This document shows, piece after piece, positions 27,946 to 37,056 of a stretch of DNA of 64,000 nt; positions within the stretch are counted from its first letter, which is position 1; each line of letters begins with the position of its first letter. Source of the DNA: Streptococcus gallinaceus (lineage in GTDB: Bacteria > Bacillota > Bacilli > Lactobacillales > Streptococcaceae); contig NZ_JALJXU010000002.1 of the NCBI RefSeq assembly GCF_024170225.1, positions 248,001 to 312,000 of the forward strand, read 5' to 3'. The notes below the pieces were generated by a model. It made no database searches and had not been told where the DNA came from. It saw nothing but the letters and a program-made list of their open reading frames with translations. Both the position numbers and the translations under genes were made by a program.

Positions 27946-29607
27946 ATGAGTGAAATAAAAATTATTGCCTTGGGTGGTGTGAGAGAAAACGGAAAAAATC
28001 TCTACATCGCTGAAGTCAATGACCAGATTTTTGTCTTGGATGCCGGACTCAAATATCCTGAAAATGAACAGTTGGGTGTGGATGTCATCGTGCCAAATTT
28101 TGATTACTTGGTGGAAAATAAAAAACGTGTTGCAGGTGTCTTCTTGACACACGGGCATGCGGATGCCATCGGTGCCTTGCCCTATTTGTTGGAAAAAGTG
28201 AAGGTGCCTGTTTTTGGCTCGCACTTGACCATTGAACTGGCTAAATTATTCGTAAAAAATTATCCAGCAACCAAGAAATTTAACGACTTCCACGTCATCA
28301 ATGCCAAGGCTGAGATTGATTTTGGGTCAACACAAGTTTCTTTCTTTAAAACAACTCACTCAATTCCAGAAAGCTTGGGAATCGTGGTTAAAACAGATGA
28401 AGGAAATATCGTCTATACCGGTGATTTCAAGTTTGACCAGGCAGCGGATCCATTTTACAAGACTGATTTTGCCCGCTTAGCAGAGATTGGCCGTGAGGGT
28501 GTCCTTGCACTCTTGTCTGACTCAGCCAATGCGGAAAGTCATGTGCAAGTGGCTAGCATGCACGAGGAAGCTACTGAGATTTTGGATACGATTGCGGATT
28601 GGGATGGCCGTGTCATTGTGGCGGCTGTTGCCAGCAATATCGCTCGTATTCAACAAATTTTTGATGCGGCAGAAGCAACTGGTCGTCGCGTTGTCCTAAC
28701 TGGACACGATGTGGAAAATATCGTTCGCACGGCTATTAACTTAAAAAAATTGCGTCTGGTCAGCGAACGCCTCTTGATCAAACCAAAGGAAATGTCTAAA
28801 TTTGAAGATAATGAACTCATCATCCTTGAAACAGGTCGAATGGGAGAGCCTTTGAATGGTCTTCGTAAGATGTCTATCGGTCGTCACCGCTATGTGGAAA
28901 TCAAAGACGGGGACTTGGTGTACATTGTTACCACACCAAGCATTTCAAAAGAAGCAGTTGTGGCTCGTGTAGAAAATATGATTTACCAAGCGGGTGGTGT
29001 GGTCAAATCCATTACAAAAAATCTGCGCGTGTCTGGTCACGGGAATGCGCGTGATTTGCAGCTCATGCTCAATATTCTTCGACCAAAATTCCTCTTCCCA
29101 ATTCAAGGTGAGTACCGTCAACTCGATGCCCATGCCACTGCTGCATTGGAGATTGGCATGTTCCCAGAAAATATCTTCATTGTCAAACGTGGTGACGTTA
29201 TGAGCTATGAGCAGGGAGATTTTGTTCACAATGGTTCCGTGCCAGCAGGCGATGTCATGATTGACGGAAATGCTATCGGTGATGTGGGCAATATTGTCCT
29301 ACGTGACCGTAAGATTTTGTCGGAAGATGGGATCTTTATTGTGGCAATCACGGTCAATAAGCGGGAGAAGAAGATTATTTCTAAGGCGCGTGTACACACT
29401 CGTGGATTTGTCTATGTTAAGAAGAGCAAAGATATCTTGCGTGAAGCGGTAGATGTCGTGAACAATGCTGTGGAAAACTACTTCACGAAAGATAGTTTTG
29501 ACTGGGGAGAACTCAAGTCAGCTGTCCGTGATGACTTATCTAAATACCTCTATGACCAAACCAAACGCCGTCCAGCAGTGCTGCCGGTGATTATGGAAGT
29601 GAAATAA
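27946..29607 (+). CDS. rnjB: Ribonuclease J2
   Basis: 553 residues with a metallo-beta-lactamase/beta-CASP core and C-terminal domain of RNase J (RHRYVEIKDGDLVYIVTTPS, SGHGNARDLQLML, HTRGFVYVKKS). The metal motif, normally HxHxDH, reads HGHADA at 69-74, so the last His is replaced by Ala. This and the N-terminal IKIIALGGVRENGKNLY mark J2 and not J1. J2 has weak activity by itself and works in complex with J1 in mRNA decay and 5' maturation. The ATG at 27946 is preferred (AAAAGGAG upstream); an in-frame ATG at 27880 lies in the leader. Confidence 0.92.
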   Translation: MSEIKIIALGGVRENGKNLYIAEVNDQIFVLDAGLKYPENEQLGVDVIVPNFDYLVENKKRVAGVFLTHGHADAIGALPYLLEKVKVPVFGSHLTIELAKLFVKNYPATKKFNDFHVINAKAEIDFGSTQVSFFKTTHSIPESLGIVVKTDEGNIVYTGDFKFDQAADPFYKTDFARLAEIGREGVLALLSDSANAESHVQVASMHEEATEILDTIADWDGRVIVAAVASNIARIQQIFDAAEATGRRVVLTGHDVENIVRTAINLKKLRLVSERLLIKPKEMSKFEDNELIILETGRMGEPLNGLRKMSIGRHRYVEIKDGDLVYIVTTPSISKEAVVARVENMIYQAGGVVKSITKNLRVSGHGNARDLQLMLNILRPKFLFPIQGEYRQLDAHATAALEIGMFPENIFIVKRGDVMSYEQGDFVHNGSVPAGDVMIDGNAIGDVGNIVLRDRKILSEDGIFIVAITVNKREKKIISKARVHTRGFVYVKKSKDILREAVDVVNNAVENYFTKDSFDWGELKSAVRDDLSKYLYDQTKRRPAVLPVIMEVK

Positions 29608-29612
29608 AGCCG

Positions 29613-29649
29613 ATTCCCGATATTGTCTGTTCAACAGAGGGAATTTTTC
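29613..29649 (+). terminator. Terminator between rnjB and the esterase gene
   Basis: Outer stem ATTCCC / GGGAAT with an inner CTGTT-C-AACAG hairpin, then TTTTTC. Confidence 0.65.
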
Positions 29650-29668
29650 TATCAAAAGGAGACGAGAT

Positions 29669-30460
29669 ATGGCAACAATGCGCATCGAATACAATTCAGA
29701 AGCTCTTATGCAGTACCGTGAGGTGACGGTCATTTATCCAGATAGTAGCGAGGTGACAGCCGAGGAAGCCGCTGATACCGATATTCCAGTCCTCTACTTG
29801 CTTCATGGCATGAATGGCAATCAGAACTCATGGACAGGTCGAACCAATCTAGAACGGCTGGTTCGTCATACCAACTTGATTGTTGTCATGCCCAATTCGG
29901 ACAATGCTTGGTATACCAACACCGCTTCAGGTCTCAACTACTATGATGCTATTGCGGAGGAGTTGCCTCAAATCTTGCGGCGTTTCTTCCCCAATATGAC
30001 ACAGAGGCGAGAGAAGACCTTTATCGCAGGTCTGTCCATGGGTGGTTATGGTGCCTATAAGATTGCTCTCAAGACCAATCGTTTTTCCTATGCCGGTTCC
30101 TTCTCAGGGGCTATCGGTCTAGGCTTAGCAGGCTTGGACGTGACTGAGTTGACGGATGGCGATCGGACTTATTGGCAAGGTGTCTTTGGAGAATTGGACG
30201 ACTTGTCTGGCTCGGAGCATATTTTGACCAATGTAGTTGGTGAGCATGATGGACAAACTAAGTTTTACGCTTGGTGTGGCGAGGAAGATTTCCTCTATGC
30301 TTCAACTCAAACAGCTGTCAATGAAATGACCAATCTCGGTCTAGAACTCACTTATGACCATGCACTGGGCACGCATGACTGGTATTATTGGGAAAAACAG
30401 ATTGAGATTTTCTTAGAAATGTTGCCAATCAACTATGTTAAAGAAGAAAGATTGTCGTAA
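29669..30460 (+). CDS. estA: Esterase family protein (tributyrin esterase EstA-like)
   Basis: A 263-residue alpha/beta hydrolase of the esterase D/S-formylglutathione hydrolase group. It has LLHGMNGNQNSW (oxyanion region), the nucleophile elbow GLSMGGYGAYK, and a C-terminal GTHDWYYWE with the catalytic His. It has no signal peptide. Orthologues such as S. pneumoniae EstA hydrolyse short-chain acyl esters and can deacetylate sugars. It has a Shine-Dalgarno AAAGGAG and follows rnjB past a terminator. Confidence 0.85.
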   Translation: MATMRIEYNSEALMQYREVTVIYPDSSEVTAEEAADTDIPVLYLLHGMNGNQNSWTGRTNLERLVRHTNLIVVMPNSDNAWYTNTASGLNYYDAIAEELPQILRRFFPNMTQRREKTFIAGLSMGGYGAYKIALKTNRFSYAGSFSGAIGLGLAGLDVTELTDGDRTYWQGVFGELDDLSGSEHILTNVVGEHDGQTKFYAWCGEEDFLYASTQTAVNEMTNLGLELTYDHALGTHDWYYWEKQIEIFLEMLPINYVKEERLS

Positions 30461-30486
30461 GGAAATGCAGTATAAAGGAGAGCGCA

Positions 30487-30762
30487 ATGTGGTTATTATT
30501 TGGAGCGGGTGCTGTTATTAGTGCCGTACTGAATCTGCTTTGTCTTTTTTATCGCAAGCATGTGGTCTGGTTGGGATTTGTCAGTATATCTCTGGCTGCC
30601 TTGACGATATGTGCTTTTTATTCTGATAGTGCTAGTCGTGTATTGCACGAGGATTGGAGTGGATTGCTGGACATCATGCCAATGATGAGCTCAATTTTGT
30701 GGTGGTTTATAGGGATTCTTATACTGGTTAATTCTTTGGCCTTCTTTTCAAAGAATAAGTAA
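30487..30762 (+). CDS. Small membrane protein of unknown function
   Basis: 91 residues with three hydrophobic segments (about 3-20, 27-45, 65-86) and short polar loops. The Shine-Dalgarno is AAAGGAGAGC. It starts 26 bp after estA and ends at a strong terminator, so it is probably co-transcribed. I do not recognise the family. Confidence 0.7.
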   Translation: MWLLFGAGAVISAVLNLLCLFYRKHVVWLGFVSISLAALTICAFYSDSASRVLHEDWSGLLDIMPMMSSILWWFIGILILVNSLAFFSKNK

Positions 30763-30766
30763 ATAC

Positions 30767-30791
30767 AAGGCGGTTCAAACCGCCTTTTTTC
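30767..30791 (+). terminator. Terminator after the small membrane protein
   Basis: AAGGCGGTT / AACCGCCTT with a CA loop and a T-run. Confidence 0.9.
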
Positions 30792-30821
30792 ATCTTCCAT
30801 ATGGCTTCATTGCTCATTTTT

Positions 30822-30830
30822 TGATACAAT
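30822..30830 (+). promoter_or_regulatory. Extended -10 promoter giving a probably leaderless ABC-F mRNA
   Basis: TGATACAAT ends at 30830, exactly 6 nt before the ATG at 30837. There is no Shine-Dalgarno in between, so transcription should start at or within 1-2 nt of the start codon. Confidence 0.55.
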
Positions 30831-30836
30831 AAATTC

Positions 30837-32744
30837 ATGATTATACTTAGTGGAAATAAAATTGAGCGTTCCTTTTCAGGAGATGTGCTCTTTGATAATA
30901 TTACGATTCAGGTGGATGAACGCGATCGGATTGCTCTTGTCGGGCGAAATGGTGCGGGTAAGTCGACTCTCTTGAAAATTCTGGTGGGAGAAGAGGCGCC
31001 GACATCGGGTGACGTCAATACCAAGCGTGACCTGACCTTGTCTTACTTGGCGCAGGATAGCCGTTTTTCATCAGAAAATACTATTTATGATGAAATGCTT
31101 CATGTCTTTGATAATTTACGTCAAACGGAAAAACGCCTACGTGCCATGGAATTGCAGATGGGAGAAGTAGCAGGTGCGGAACTGGACCAGCTCATGAAAA
31201 GCTATGATCTGCTATCAGAAGACTTCCGTCTTCGTGGCGGATTTACCTATGAAAGTGACATTCGTGCCATATTGAATGGCTTTAAGTTTGACCAAACTAT
31301 GTGGGGCATGCAGATTTCAGACTTGTCTGGCGGGCAAAATACACGCTTGGCGCTGGCCAAAATGCTACTAGAGAAACCAGAACTTTTGGTGCTGGATGAG
31401 CCGACCAACCACTTGGATATTGAGACCATTGCCTGGCTGGAATCTTATCTGGTCAATTACCAAGGCGCCCTCATTATCGTTAGTCACGACCGTTACTTCT
31501 TGGATAAGGTGGCGACGATTACCTATGATTTGAACACGCATTCATTGGACCGTTATGTGGGAAATTACTCTACTTTTATGGATTTAAAAGCGGAGAAATT
31601 GGCAACTGAAGAAAAGAATTTTGAGAAGCAACAAAAGGAAATTGCCAAGTTAGAAGACTTTGTTCAGCGCAATATTGTGCGTGCATCTACCACCAAACGA
31701 GCTCAGGCTAGACGCAAGCAGCTAGAGAAGATGGAGCGATTGGACAAGCCGACTCAGGGACAAAAGTCAGCTAATATGACCTTTCAGGCAGATAAGGTTT
31801 CTGGGAACGTCGTCTTGACCGTCGCGGATACAGCTATCGGATACGGTGAGGAAATTTTAGCCCAGCCCATCTCACTAGATGTCAAAAAACTAGATGCCAT
31901 TGCCATCGTTGGACCAAATGGTATCGGAAAATCAACCTTTATCAAATCCATCGTAGGACAAATTCCATTTATCCAAGGAAGTGCAACTTTTGGCGCCAAT
32001 GTAGAAGCTGGATATTATGACCAAAATCAGTCCAATCTAACGCGGACAAATATAGTTTTGGATGAATTGTGGAACGCCTTTCCGACAACAGCCGAGGTGG
32101 CTATCCGTAATCGGTTGGGTGCCTTTCTCTTTTCAGGAGATGATGTCAAAAAGTCAGTGTCTATGCTCTCTGGTGGGGAACGCGCTCGCTTGCTTTTGGC
32201 AAAATTATCCATGGAAAACAACAACTTTCTCATTCTGGACGAGCCGACCAACCACTTGGACATTGATAGTAAGGAAGTACTAGAAAATGCTCTGATTGAC
32301 TTTGACGGGACGCTTCTCTTTGTCAGTCACGACCGCTATTTTATCAATCGTGTGGCGACAAAAGTGCTGGAAATTTCCGAGGATGGTTCTACCCTTTACC
32401 TTGGTGATTACGATTACTACGTAGAGAAAAAGGCGGAGTTAGAAGCTATGGCGGAGGCCCAGTCCACACCTGCCGCTTCTTTAGCGGAAGCTCAGTCCAA
32501 TGGAGACGATTACCAAGCGCAAAAGGCCAATCAGAAAGAACTCCGCAAACTCACTCGTCGGATTGCAGAAATCGAAGCACGTCTTGAGGTCATTGAGGCG
32601 CGTGAGTTGGAAATCCATGACAGCATGCTGTCGACAAACGATATCGGTCTTCTAGCTGATTTGCAAAAAGAAGTGGATGCTATTCAGGCCGAGCAAATGG
32701 AGCTGATGGAAGAGTGGGAAAGCCTTAGTGAGCAGGTAGAATAA
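30837..32744 (+). CDS. ABC-F family ATPase (YdiF-like)
   Basis: 635 residues with two ABC domains and no membrane segment. The first has GRNGAGKST, LSGGQNTRLALAK and VLDEPTNHLD; the second has GPNGIGKST, LSGGERARLLLAK and ILDEPTNHLD. The basic linker between (about residues 255-310) and a C-terminal coiled coil (KELRKLTRRIAEIEARLEVIEARE) are the ABC-F layout. Such proteins bind the ribosomal E site and relieve stalled translation; some give antibiotic resistance. The sequence looks like the housekeeping YdiF type, not a known resistance type. It overlaps the Rgg-like gene by 1 bp. Confidence 0.88.
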   Translation: MIILSGNKIERSFSGDVLFDNITIQVDERDRIALVGRNGAGKSTLLKILVGEEAPTSGDVNTKRDLTLSYLAQDSRFSSENTIYDEMLHVFDNLRQTEKRLRAMELQMGEVAGAELDQLMKSYDLLSEDFRLRGGFTYESDIRAILNGFKFDQTMWGMQISDLSGGQNTRLALAKMLLEKPELLVLDEPTNHLDIETIAWLESYLVNYQGALIIVSHDRYFLDKVATITYDLNTHSLDRYVGNYSTFMDLKAEKLATEEKNFEKQQKEIAKLEDFVQRNIVRASTTKRAQARRKQLEKMERLDKPTQGQKSANMTFQADKVSGNVVLTVADTAIGYGEEILAQPISLDVKKLDAIAIVGPNGIGKSTFIKSIVGQIPFIQGSATFGANVEAGYYDQNQSNLTRTNIVLDELWNAFPTTAEVAIRNRLGAFLFSGDDVKKSVSMLSGGERARLLLAKLSMENNNFLILDEPTNHLDIDSKEVLENALIDFDGTLLFVSHDRYFINRVATKVLEISEDGSTLYLGDYDYYVEKKAELEAMAEAQSTPAASLAEAQSNGDDYQAQKANQKELRKLTRRIAEIEARLEVIEARELEIHDSMLSTNDIGLLADLQKEVDAIQAEQMELMEEWESLSEQVE

Positions 32745-33607
32745 TGCCAAATTACGGAGAGATTTTCAAAGAGTTTCGTCTGAACAAGCAACTGACTTTG
32801 ACCGAGCTGGCTGACGACCAAGTCTCGGTTTCTCAGCTGTCGCGCTTTGAACGTGGGGAATCAGACCTGTCTATTTCAAAATTTTTTCATGTTTTGGAAA
32901 AGTTGAAGCTAACGCCAAGTCAATTTATGAACCGAGTCAGCAATTATCGACGCAATGACCAGATTCACCTCATGGCTCAAATGGCTTGCGCTCATTATCA
33001 AGAAGACACGGCGACATTGGCCCAGTTAAAGGCTGGTCAGCAGAACCTTTATATTGAAAAACCGCAAAACAAGCGTGCCCAGCTCAATGCTATCTTGCTT
33101 CAAGGAGCCATTTGTGACCTGGACGCTAGCCAGCAGATGACTGAGCAGGATTTGGGTATCGTATCAGACCATCTTTTTTGCACCGAGGATTGGCAGATTG
33201 ATGAGTTGATTTTGATTGGTAATTTATATCAATATTACAAGACGGATCTGATGTGTCGCCTGGTGGATGAAGTGGTTGGTCGACGCGACTTTTACATGGA
33301 TATGCCCACTCATAAAAATCTAGTCGAGGTGACCTTGCTTAACATCATTTTAACCCTGACGGAGCGCGGAGAATTGGTCAAGGCGCAGGGTTATGACCAA
33401 ATTTTAGAGCCGCTTTTGTCCAATGAACGCAATGCCTATCACCGCTTGATTTACCTTTATGTCAAAGGATTTCTTACCTATAAAAATGGAAATGTAAGCG
33501 GAAAAACAGACATGCAGCACGCTATCCAAGCCATGGTCTGGATCAACAACCACCACCATGCTCGTACCTATCAAAAACATTTTGATAAGCATGTAGGAGA
33601 AGAGTGA
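32744..33607 (+). CDS. Rgg/GadR/MutR-family transcriptional regulator
   Basis: 287 residues. The N-terminal HTH (about 6-62, KQLTLTELADDQVSVSQLSRFERGESDLS) and a C-terminal TPR-like helical domain are the Rgg layout. Many Rggs respond to short hydrophobic peptides (SHP) encoded next door. I looked on both sides and found no obvious SHP gene, so a standalone Rgg is more likely. It is translationally coupled to the ABC-F gene (TAATG). The MFS exporter downstream is a possible target. Confidence 0.85.
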   Translation: MPNYGEIFKEFRLNKQLTLTELADDQVSVSQLSRFERGESDLSISKFFHVLEKLKLTPSQFMNRVSNYRRNDQIHLMAQMACAHYQEDTATLAQLKAGQQNLYIEKPQNKRAQLNAILLQGAICDLDASQQMTEQDLGIVSDHLFCTEDWQIDELILIGNLYQYYKTDLMCRLVDEVVGRRDFYMDMPTHKNLVEVTLLNIILTLTERGELVKAQGYDQILEPLLSNERNAYHRLIYLYVKGFLTYKNGNVSGKTDMQHAIQAMVWINNHHHARTYQKHFDKHVGEE

Positions 33608-33648
33608 ATGTGGAAATAATTTTTGTATTCCCACATATGCAAAAAAAT

Positions 33649-33703
33649 AAAAACCCTCTAACAAACTAGACTATAATACTGTCTAGAATGTAGGAGGTTT
33701 TTT
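33649..33703 (+). terminator. Long hairpin/terminator that overlaps the MFS gene Shine-Dalgarno
   Basis: Outer arms AAAAACCCTCTA (33649-33660) and TAGGAGGTTTTT (33691-33702) pair with one mismatch and one G-U. Inner arms CTAGAC (33666-33671) and GTCTAG (33681-33686) flank a TATAATACT centre. The U-run ends two bases before the ATG. The right outer arm is the Shine-Dalgarno itself, so the structure can both end the Rgg transcript and hide the MFS ribosome site. The TATAAT in the loop may be a -10 box. Confidence 0.65.
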
Positions 33704-33705
33704 AG

Positions 33706-34893
33706 ATGAATAAAACGATTTTAAAGCTTTTAACCAGTCGAGCGATCAACAAGATTGGGAATATTTTTTATGACTATGGCAATAGCGTCTGGCTGGCTTC
33801 CATGGGAGCGATTGGGCAGCAGTTTTTGGCATTTTACCAAATGGCTGACACGGTAACGTCCATTATTTTCAATCCCATCAGCGGAGCTATTGTAGACCGA
33901 TTTAAGAGGAGACAGATTCTTCTAACAACGTCTCTGCTTTGTGCCCTTGCCTGTACGGTAGCAGCACTTATTTCAAACGATACCATCATGCTCTATGCGC
34001 TGGTGATTGTCAATATTGTTCTTGCCATTTCCAGTTCATTTTCGCGGATTGCCAATAAATCGTATATCACAGAATTGGTCGAAAAGGATGAGATTATTCG
34101 CTATAATGCGCAGTTAGAGGCTGTTTTACAGGTTATTGGAGTGGCGTCACCCATTTTTTCATTTCTCGTGATTCATTTTACGAGTTTGCGGGTGACTCTA
34201 TTGCTTGATGCGCTCAGTTTCCTGCTGTCATTTTTCTTGGTAATGGCTATTAAGCCAGAAGAGAGCCATTTTCAAGTTCAAGCCAATAGCGGACTGACTG
34301 TCAAGGCTATTCTCAAGGATATTTGGGATGGGTTAGTCTATATCTATCATGAAAAACAGGTTTTGTTTCTACTGGTATTAGCAGCCTTGGTTAATTTTCT
34401 TTTAGCTGGATTTGCTTATTTGCTACCCTTTGCAGACCAACTCTATCATCAAGATGGCTCCTACGCTAGCTTGCTGACCTTGGGTGCCATTGGTTCCATC
34501 TTGGCAGCCTTTGTTTCTGGGAAAATCAAGGGCTCGATGACCAACTTATTGCTCAATCTTGGCTTGAGCGGTCTAGGTGTTATGGTGTTAGGCTTATCAG
34601 CGATTGCATCGGTTCCAGTGTGGATTTCTTTTGGTGGAAATGTCATTACCGAATTTTTCATGACTATTTTCAACATTCATTTTCTCAGTCAAATTCAGAT
34701 GAGAGTGCCAAATGAATTAATGGGGCGTGTATTTTCAGGTGTCTTTACCGTAGCAATCCTCTTTATGCCACTAGGGACTTGGCTCATATCAGCTCTTCCC
34801 CATGCAGTTCAATTAACTAGTTTTTTCTGGATTGGTGGAGGTGTATTTCTGATTGCTCTAATGGGAATGTTACTGACAAAACGGGAAATCTAA
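33706..34893 (+). CDS. MFS transporter
   Basis: 395 residues with about 12 membrane segments. It shows the drug-exporter-like pattern, with a motif-A-like loop FNPISGAIVDRFKRRQILL between TM2 and TM3. The family resembles macrolide/multidrug exporters in streptococci, but no substrate residues can be read. Codons are A+T-rich like the flanking genes. It sits behind a hairpin that covers its Shine-Dalgarno, and after an Rgg-like regulator. Confidence 0.8.
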   Translation: MNKTILKLLTSRAINKIGNIFYDYGNSVWLASMGAIGQQFLAFYQMADTVTSIIFNPISGAIVDRFKRRQILLTTSLLCALACTVAALISNDTIMLYALVIVNIVLAISSSFSRIANKSYITELVEKDEIIRYNAQLEAVLQVIGVASPIFSFLVIHFTSLRVTLLLDALSFLLSFFLVMAIKPEESHFQVQANSGLTVKAILKDIWDGLVYIYHEKQVLFLLVLAALVNFLLAGFAYLLPFADQLYHQDGSYASLLTLGAIGSILAAFVSGKIKGSMTNLLLNLGLSGLGVMVLGLSAIASVPVWISFGGNVITEFFMTIFNIHFLSQIQMRVPNELMGRVFSGVFTVAILFMPLGTWLISALPHAVQLTSFFWIGGGVFLIALMGMLLTKREI

Positions 34894-34923
34894 GGCTGAA
34901 TTGATACATAGTGCCTGCATTTT

Positions 34924-34932
34924 TGGTATAAT
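34924..34932 (+). promoter_or_regulatory. Promoter of rmlD
   Basis: Extended -10 TGGTATAAT ends at 34932, 32 nt before the start. A TTGATA at 34901 lies 20 bp further upstream, longer than ideal. Confidence 0.55.
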
Positions 34933-34964
34933 TAGGAGGAAATGAATGTTAAAAGGAGAACACC

Positions 34965-35819
34965 ATGATTTTAATTACTGGAGCAAATGGTCAACTTGGT
35001 ACAGAAATGCGTCATCTCTTGGATGAACGTGGGATTGAGTATGTCGCTGCAGACGTAGCAGAAATGGACATCACCGACGCATCAAAAGTCGATGCCTTCT
35101 TTGCAGAAGTGAAGCCAACAATCGTTTATCACTGCGCAGCCTACACAGCAGTCGATGCCGCTGAAGACGAAGGAAAAGAACTCAACTACAAAATCAATGT
35201 TACAGGGACTGAAAATGTCGCAAAAGCAGCTGCAAAATATAATGCAACTTTGGTTTATATCTCAACAGACTATGTCTTTGAAGGTCAAAAACCAGTTGGT
35301 TTAGAATTAGAAGTGGATGAGCCAGCCAACCCACAAACAGAGTACGGTCGTGCCAAACGCTTGGGTGAAGAAGCGGTAGAAAAATACGCAGAAAAATTCT
35401 ACACCATTCGTACAGCATGGGTATTCGGAAATTATGGTAAAAACTTTGTCTTCACCATGCAAAATTTGGCTGAAACACGCGATACGCTTGGCGTTGTCAA
35501 CGACCAATTTGGCCGTCCAACTTGGACACGTACCCTGGCTGAATTCATGATATACTTGGTAGACCATAAAGAAGAATACGGTTATTACCACTTGTCAAAT
35601 GATTCAGAAAAAGGAATCAGCTGGTATGATTTTGCAGTAGAAATCTTGAAAGACAAAGCTGTTACAGTTAATCCAGTTTCTTCAGACCAATTCCCAGCTA
35701 AAGCCAAACGCCCACTCAATTCAACTATGAGTCTGGCAAAAGCAAAAGCAACAGGTTTCCATATTCCAACTTGGCAGGAAGCCCTAGAAGCCTTTTATAA
35801 ACAAGGTCAGGATAAATAA
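34965..35819 (+). CDS. rmlD: dTDP-4-dehydrorhamnose reductase
   Basis: A 284-residue short-chain reductase that makes dTDP-L-rhamnose from the 4-keto sugar with NAD(P)H. It has the Rossmann loop GANGQLG (about 6-12), the catalytic STDYVFEG strand, YGRAKR (YxxxK) and the C-terminal RPLNSTMSLAKAKATGF. The gene is also called rfbD, and gacA in S. pyogenes. It supplies the sugar for the rhamnan cluster immediately downstream, with a terminator and new promoter between. The other rml genes are not in this window. Confidence 0.95.
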   Translation: MILITGANGQLGTEMRHLLDERGIEYVAADVAEMDITDASKVDAFFAEVKPTIVYHCAAYTAVDAAEDEGKELNYKINVTGTENVAKAAAKYNATLVYISTDYVFEGQKPVGLELEVDEPANPQTEYGRAKRLGEEAVEKYAEKFYTIRTAWVFGNYGKNFVFTMQNLAETRDTLGVVNDQFGRPTWTRTLAEFMIYLVDHKEEYGYYHLSNDSEKGISWYDFAVEILKDKAVTVNPVSSDQFPAKAKRPLNSTMSLAKAKATGFHIPTWQEALEAFYKQGQDK

Positions 35820-35823
35820 TCAG

Positions 35824-35846
35824 AGCAGGCGATAGCCTGCTTTTTT
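35824..35846 (+). terminator. Terminator of rmlD
   Basis: GCAGGC-GATA-GCCTGC followed by TTTTTT. Confidence 0.88.
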
Positions 35847-35867
35847 CTATCTATTCGGTCTGATTTA

Positions 35868-35876
35868 TGGTATAAT
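35868..35876 (+). promoter_or_regulatory. Promoter of the rgpA operon
   Basis: Extended -10 TGGTATAAT, 31 nt before rgpA. A second hexamer TATACT follows near 35884. Confidence 0.55.
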
Positions 35877-35907
35877 AATCTGATTATACTTTTTAGAAGT
35901 TAGGACT

Positions 35908-37056
35908 ATGAAAGACGTATTTATTATTGGTAGTCGTGGATTACCAGCCAAGTATGGCGGGTTTGAGACCTTTGTTGAACAACTAGTTTCCCGCCGCATT
36001 TCAAATGACATTCGGTATCATGTAGCTTGTCTTTCGGATGACAGCCATCATGAACATAGTGACTATATGGGAGTGGATTGTTTTACTGTTAATCCACCTA
36101 AACTAGGACCTGCTCGTGTCATCGCTTATGATATGATGGCCATTGCCTATGCCTTGGACATCATCAAAAAAGAGCAGATTCAAGAGCCGATTTTGTATAT
36201 TTTGGGCAATACCATCGGGGCTTTTATTGCGCCCTTTGCTCGAAAAATCCACAAAATTGGTGGGCAACTTTTTATCAATCCAGATGGTTTAGAGTGGAAG
36301 CGTAGCAAGTGGGCCAAGCCAGTACAAGCCTACCTCAAGTATTCAGAAAAGGCCATGACGCGCCATGCGGACTTGGTGATTTCTGATAATGAGGGAATTG
36401 AAGACTATATTCAAATAGCTTATCCTTGGGCCAAGACGGCTTTTATTGCTTACGGAACGGATTTGGAAGAGACTAGCCTGACTAAGCAAGATTCAAAAGT
36501 GCGCCAATTTTTTGAACAATGGAAGATGACGGAAAAGGACTATTTTCTGATTGTTGGGCGTTTTGTGCCTGAAAACAATTACGAAACCATCATTCGTGAG
36601 TTTATGAAGTCGCAAACTAAGCGAGATTTGGTCATTATTTGCAATCACCAAGGTTCCGCTTATTTTGACCAATTGAAACAGGAAACAGGTTTTGAAGGTG
36701 ATGCTCGGATAAAATTTGTAGGAACGGTTTATGATCAGGACTTGCTGAAGTACATCCGGCAAGAAGCGCGTGCCTATTTACACGGACACGAAGTGGGTGG
36801 AACCAATCCTGGTCTTCTTGAAGCACTGTCCCATACCAATGAAAATCTGGTTCTGGGTGTTGATTTTAATCGCAAGGTTGCTCAAGATACAGCCTATTAC
36901 TGGACAAAATCCGCAGGTCAGTTGGCAACTTTGATTGACCAAGTAGATCAGTCGGTTGAAAATCAGGAAATGGGGCAGAAAGCCAAGGCTCACATGCGAG
37001 CAGATTATACATGGGAGAAGATTGTCCGCCAATACGAGGACTTGTTTTTAAAATGA
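35908..37056 (+). CDS. rgpA: RgpA, rhamnosyltransferase (GacB-like, GT4 fold)
   Basis: A 382-residue glycosyltransferase with the DUF1972 N-terminal domain (FIIGSRGLPAKYGGFETFVEQLV) and a GT4 C-terminal domain (IVGRFVPENNYE, EVGGTNPGLLEAL with the nucleotide-sugar Glu). The S. pyogenes homologue GacB adds the first rhamnose to the lipid-linked GlcNAc; S. mutans RgpA is equivalent. It works on the cytoplasmic face of the membrane. It overlaps rgpB by 4 bp. Confidence 0.92.
   Translation: MKDVFIIGSRGLPAKYGGFETFVEQLVSRRISNDIRYHVACLSDDSHHEHSDYMGVDCFTVNPPKLGPARVIAYDMMAIAYALDIIKKEQIQEPILYILGNTIGAFIAPFARKIHKIGGQLFINPDGLEWKRSKWAKPVQAYLKYSEKAMTRHADLVISDNEGIEDYIQIAYPWAKTAFIAYGTDLEETSLTKQDSKVRQFFEQWKMTEKDYFLIVGRFVPENNYETIIREFMKSQTKRDLVIICNHQGSAYFDQLKQETGFEGDARIKFVGTVYDQDLLKYIRQEARAYLHGHEVGGTNPGLLEALSHTNENLVLGVDFNRKVAQDTAYYWTKSAGQLATLIDQVDQSVENQEMGQKAKAHMRADYTWEKIVRQYEDLFLK

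Noticed and set aside
33608..33705. Search for a short hydrophobic peptide (SHP) gene near the Rgg-like regulator
   Set aside because: No ATG frame of 20-30 hydrophobic codons with a Shine-Dalgarno on either strand; the region is taken by the hairpin.
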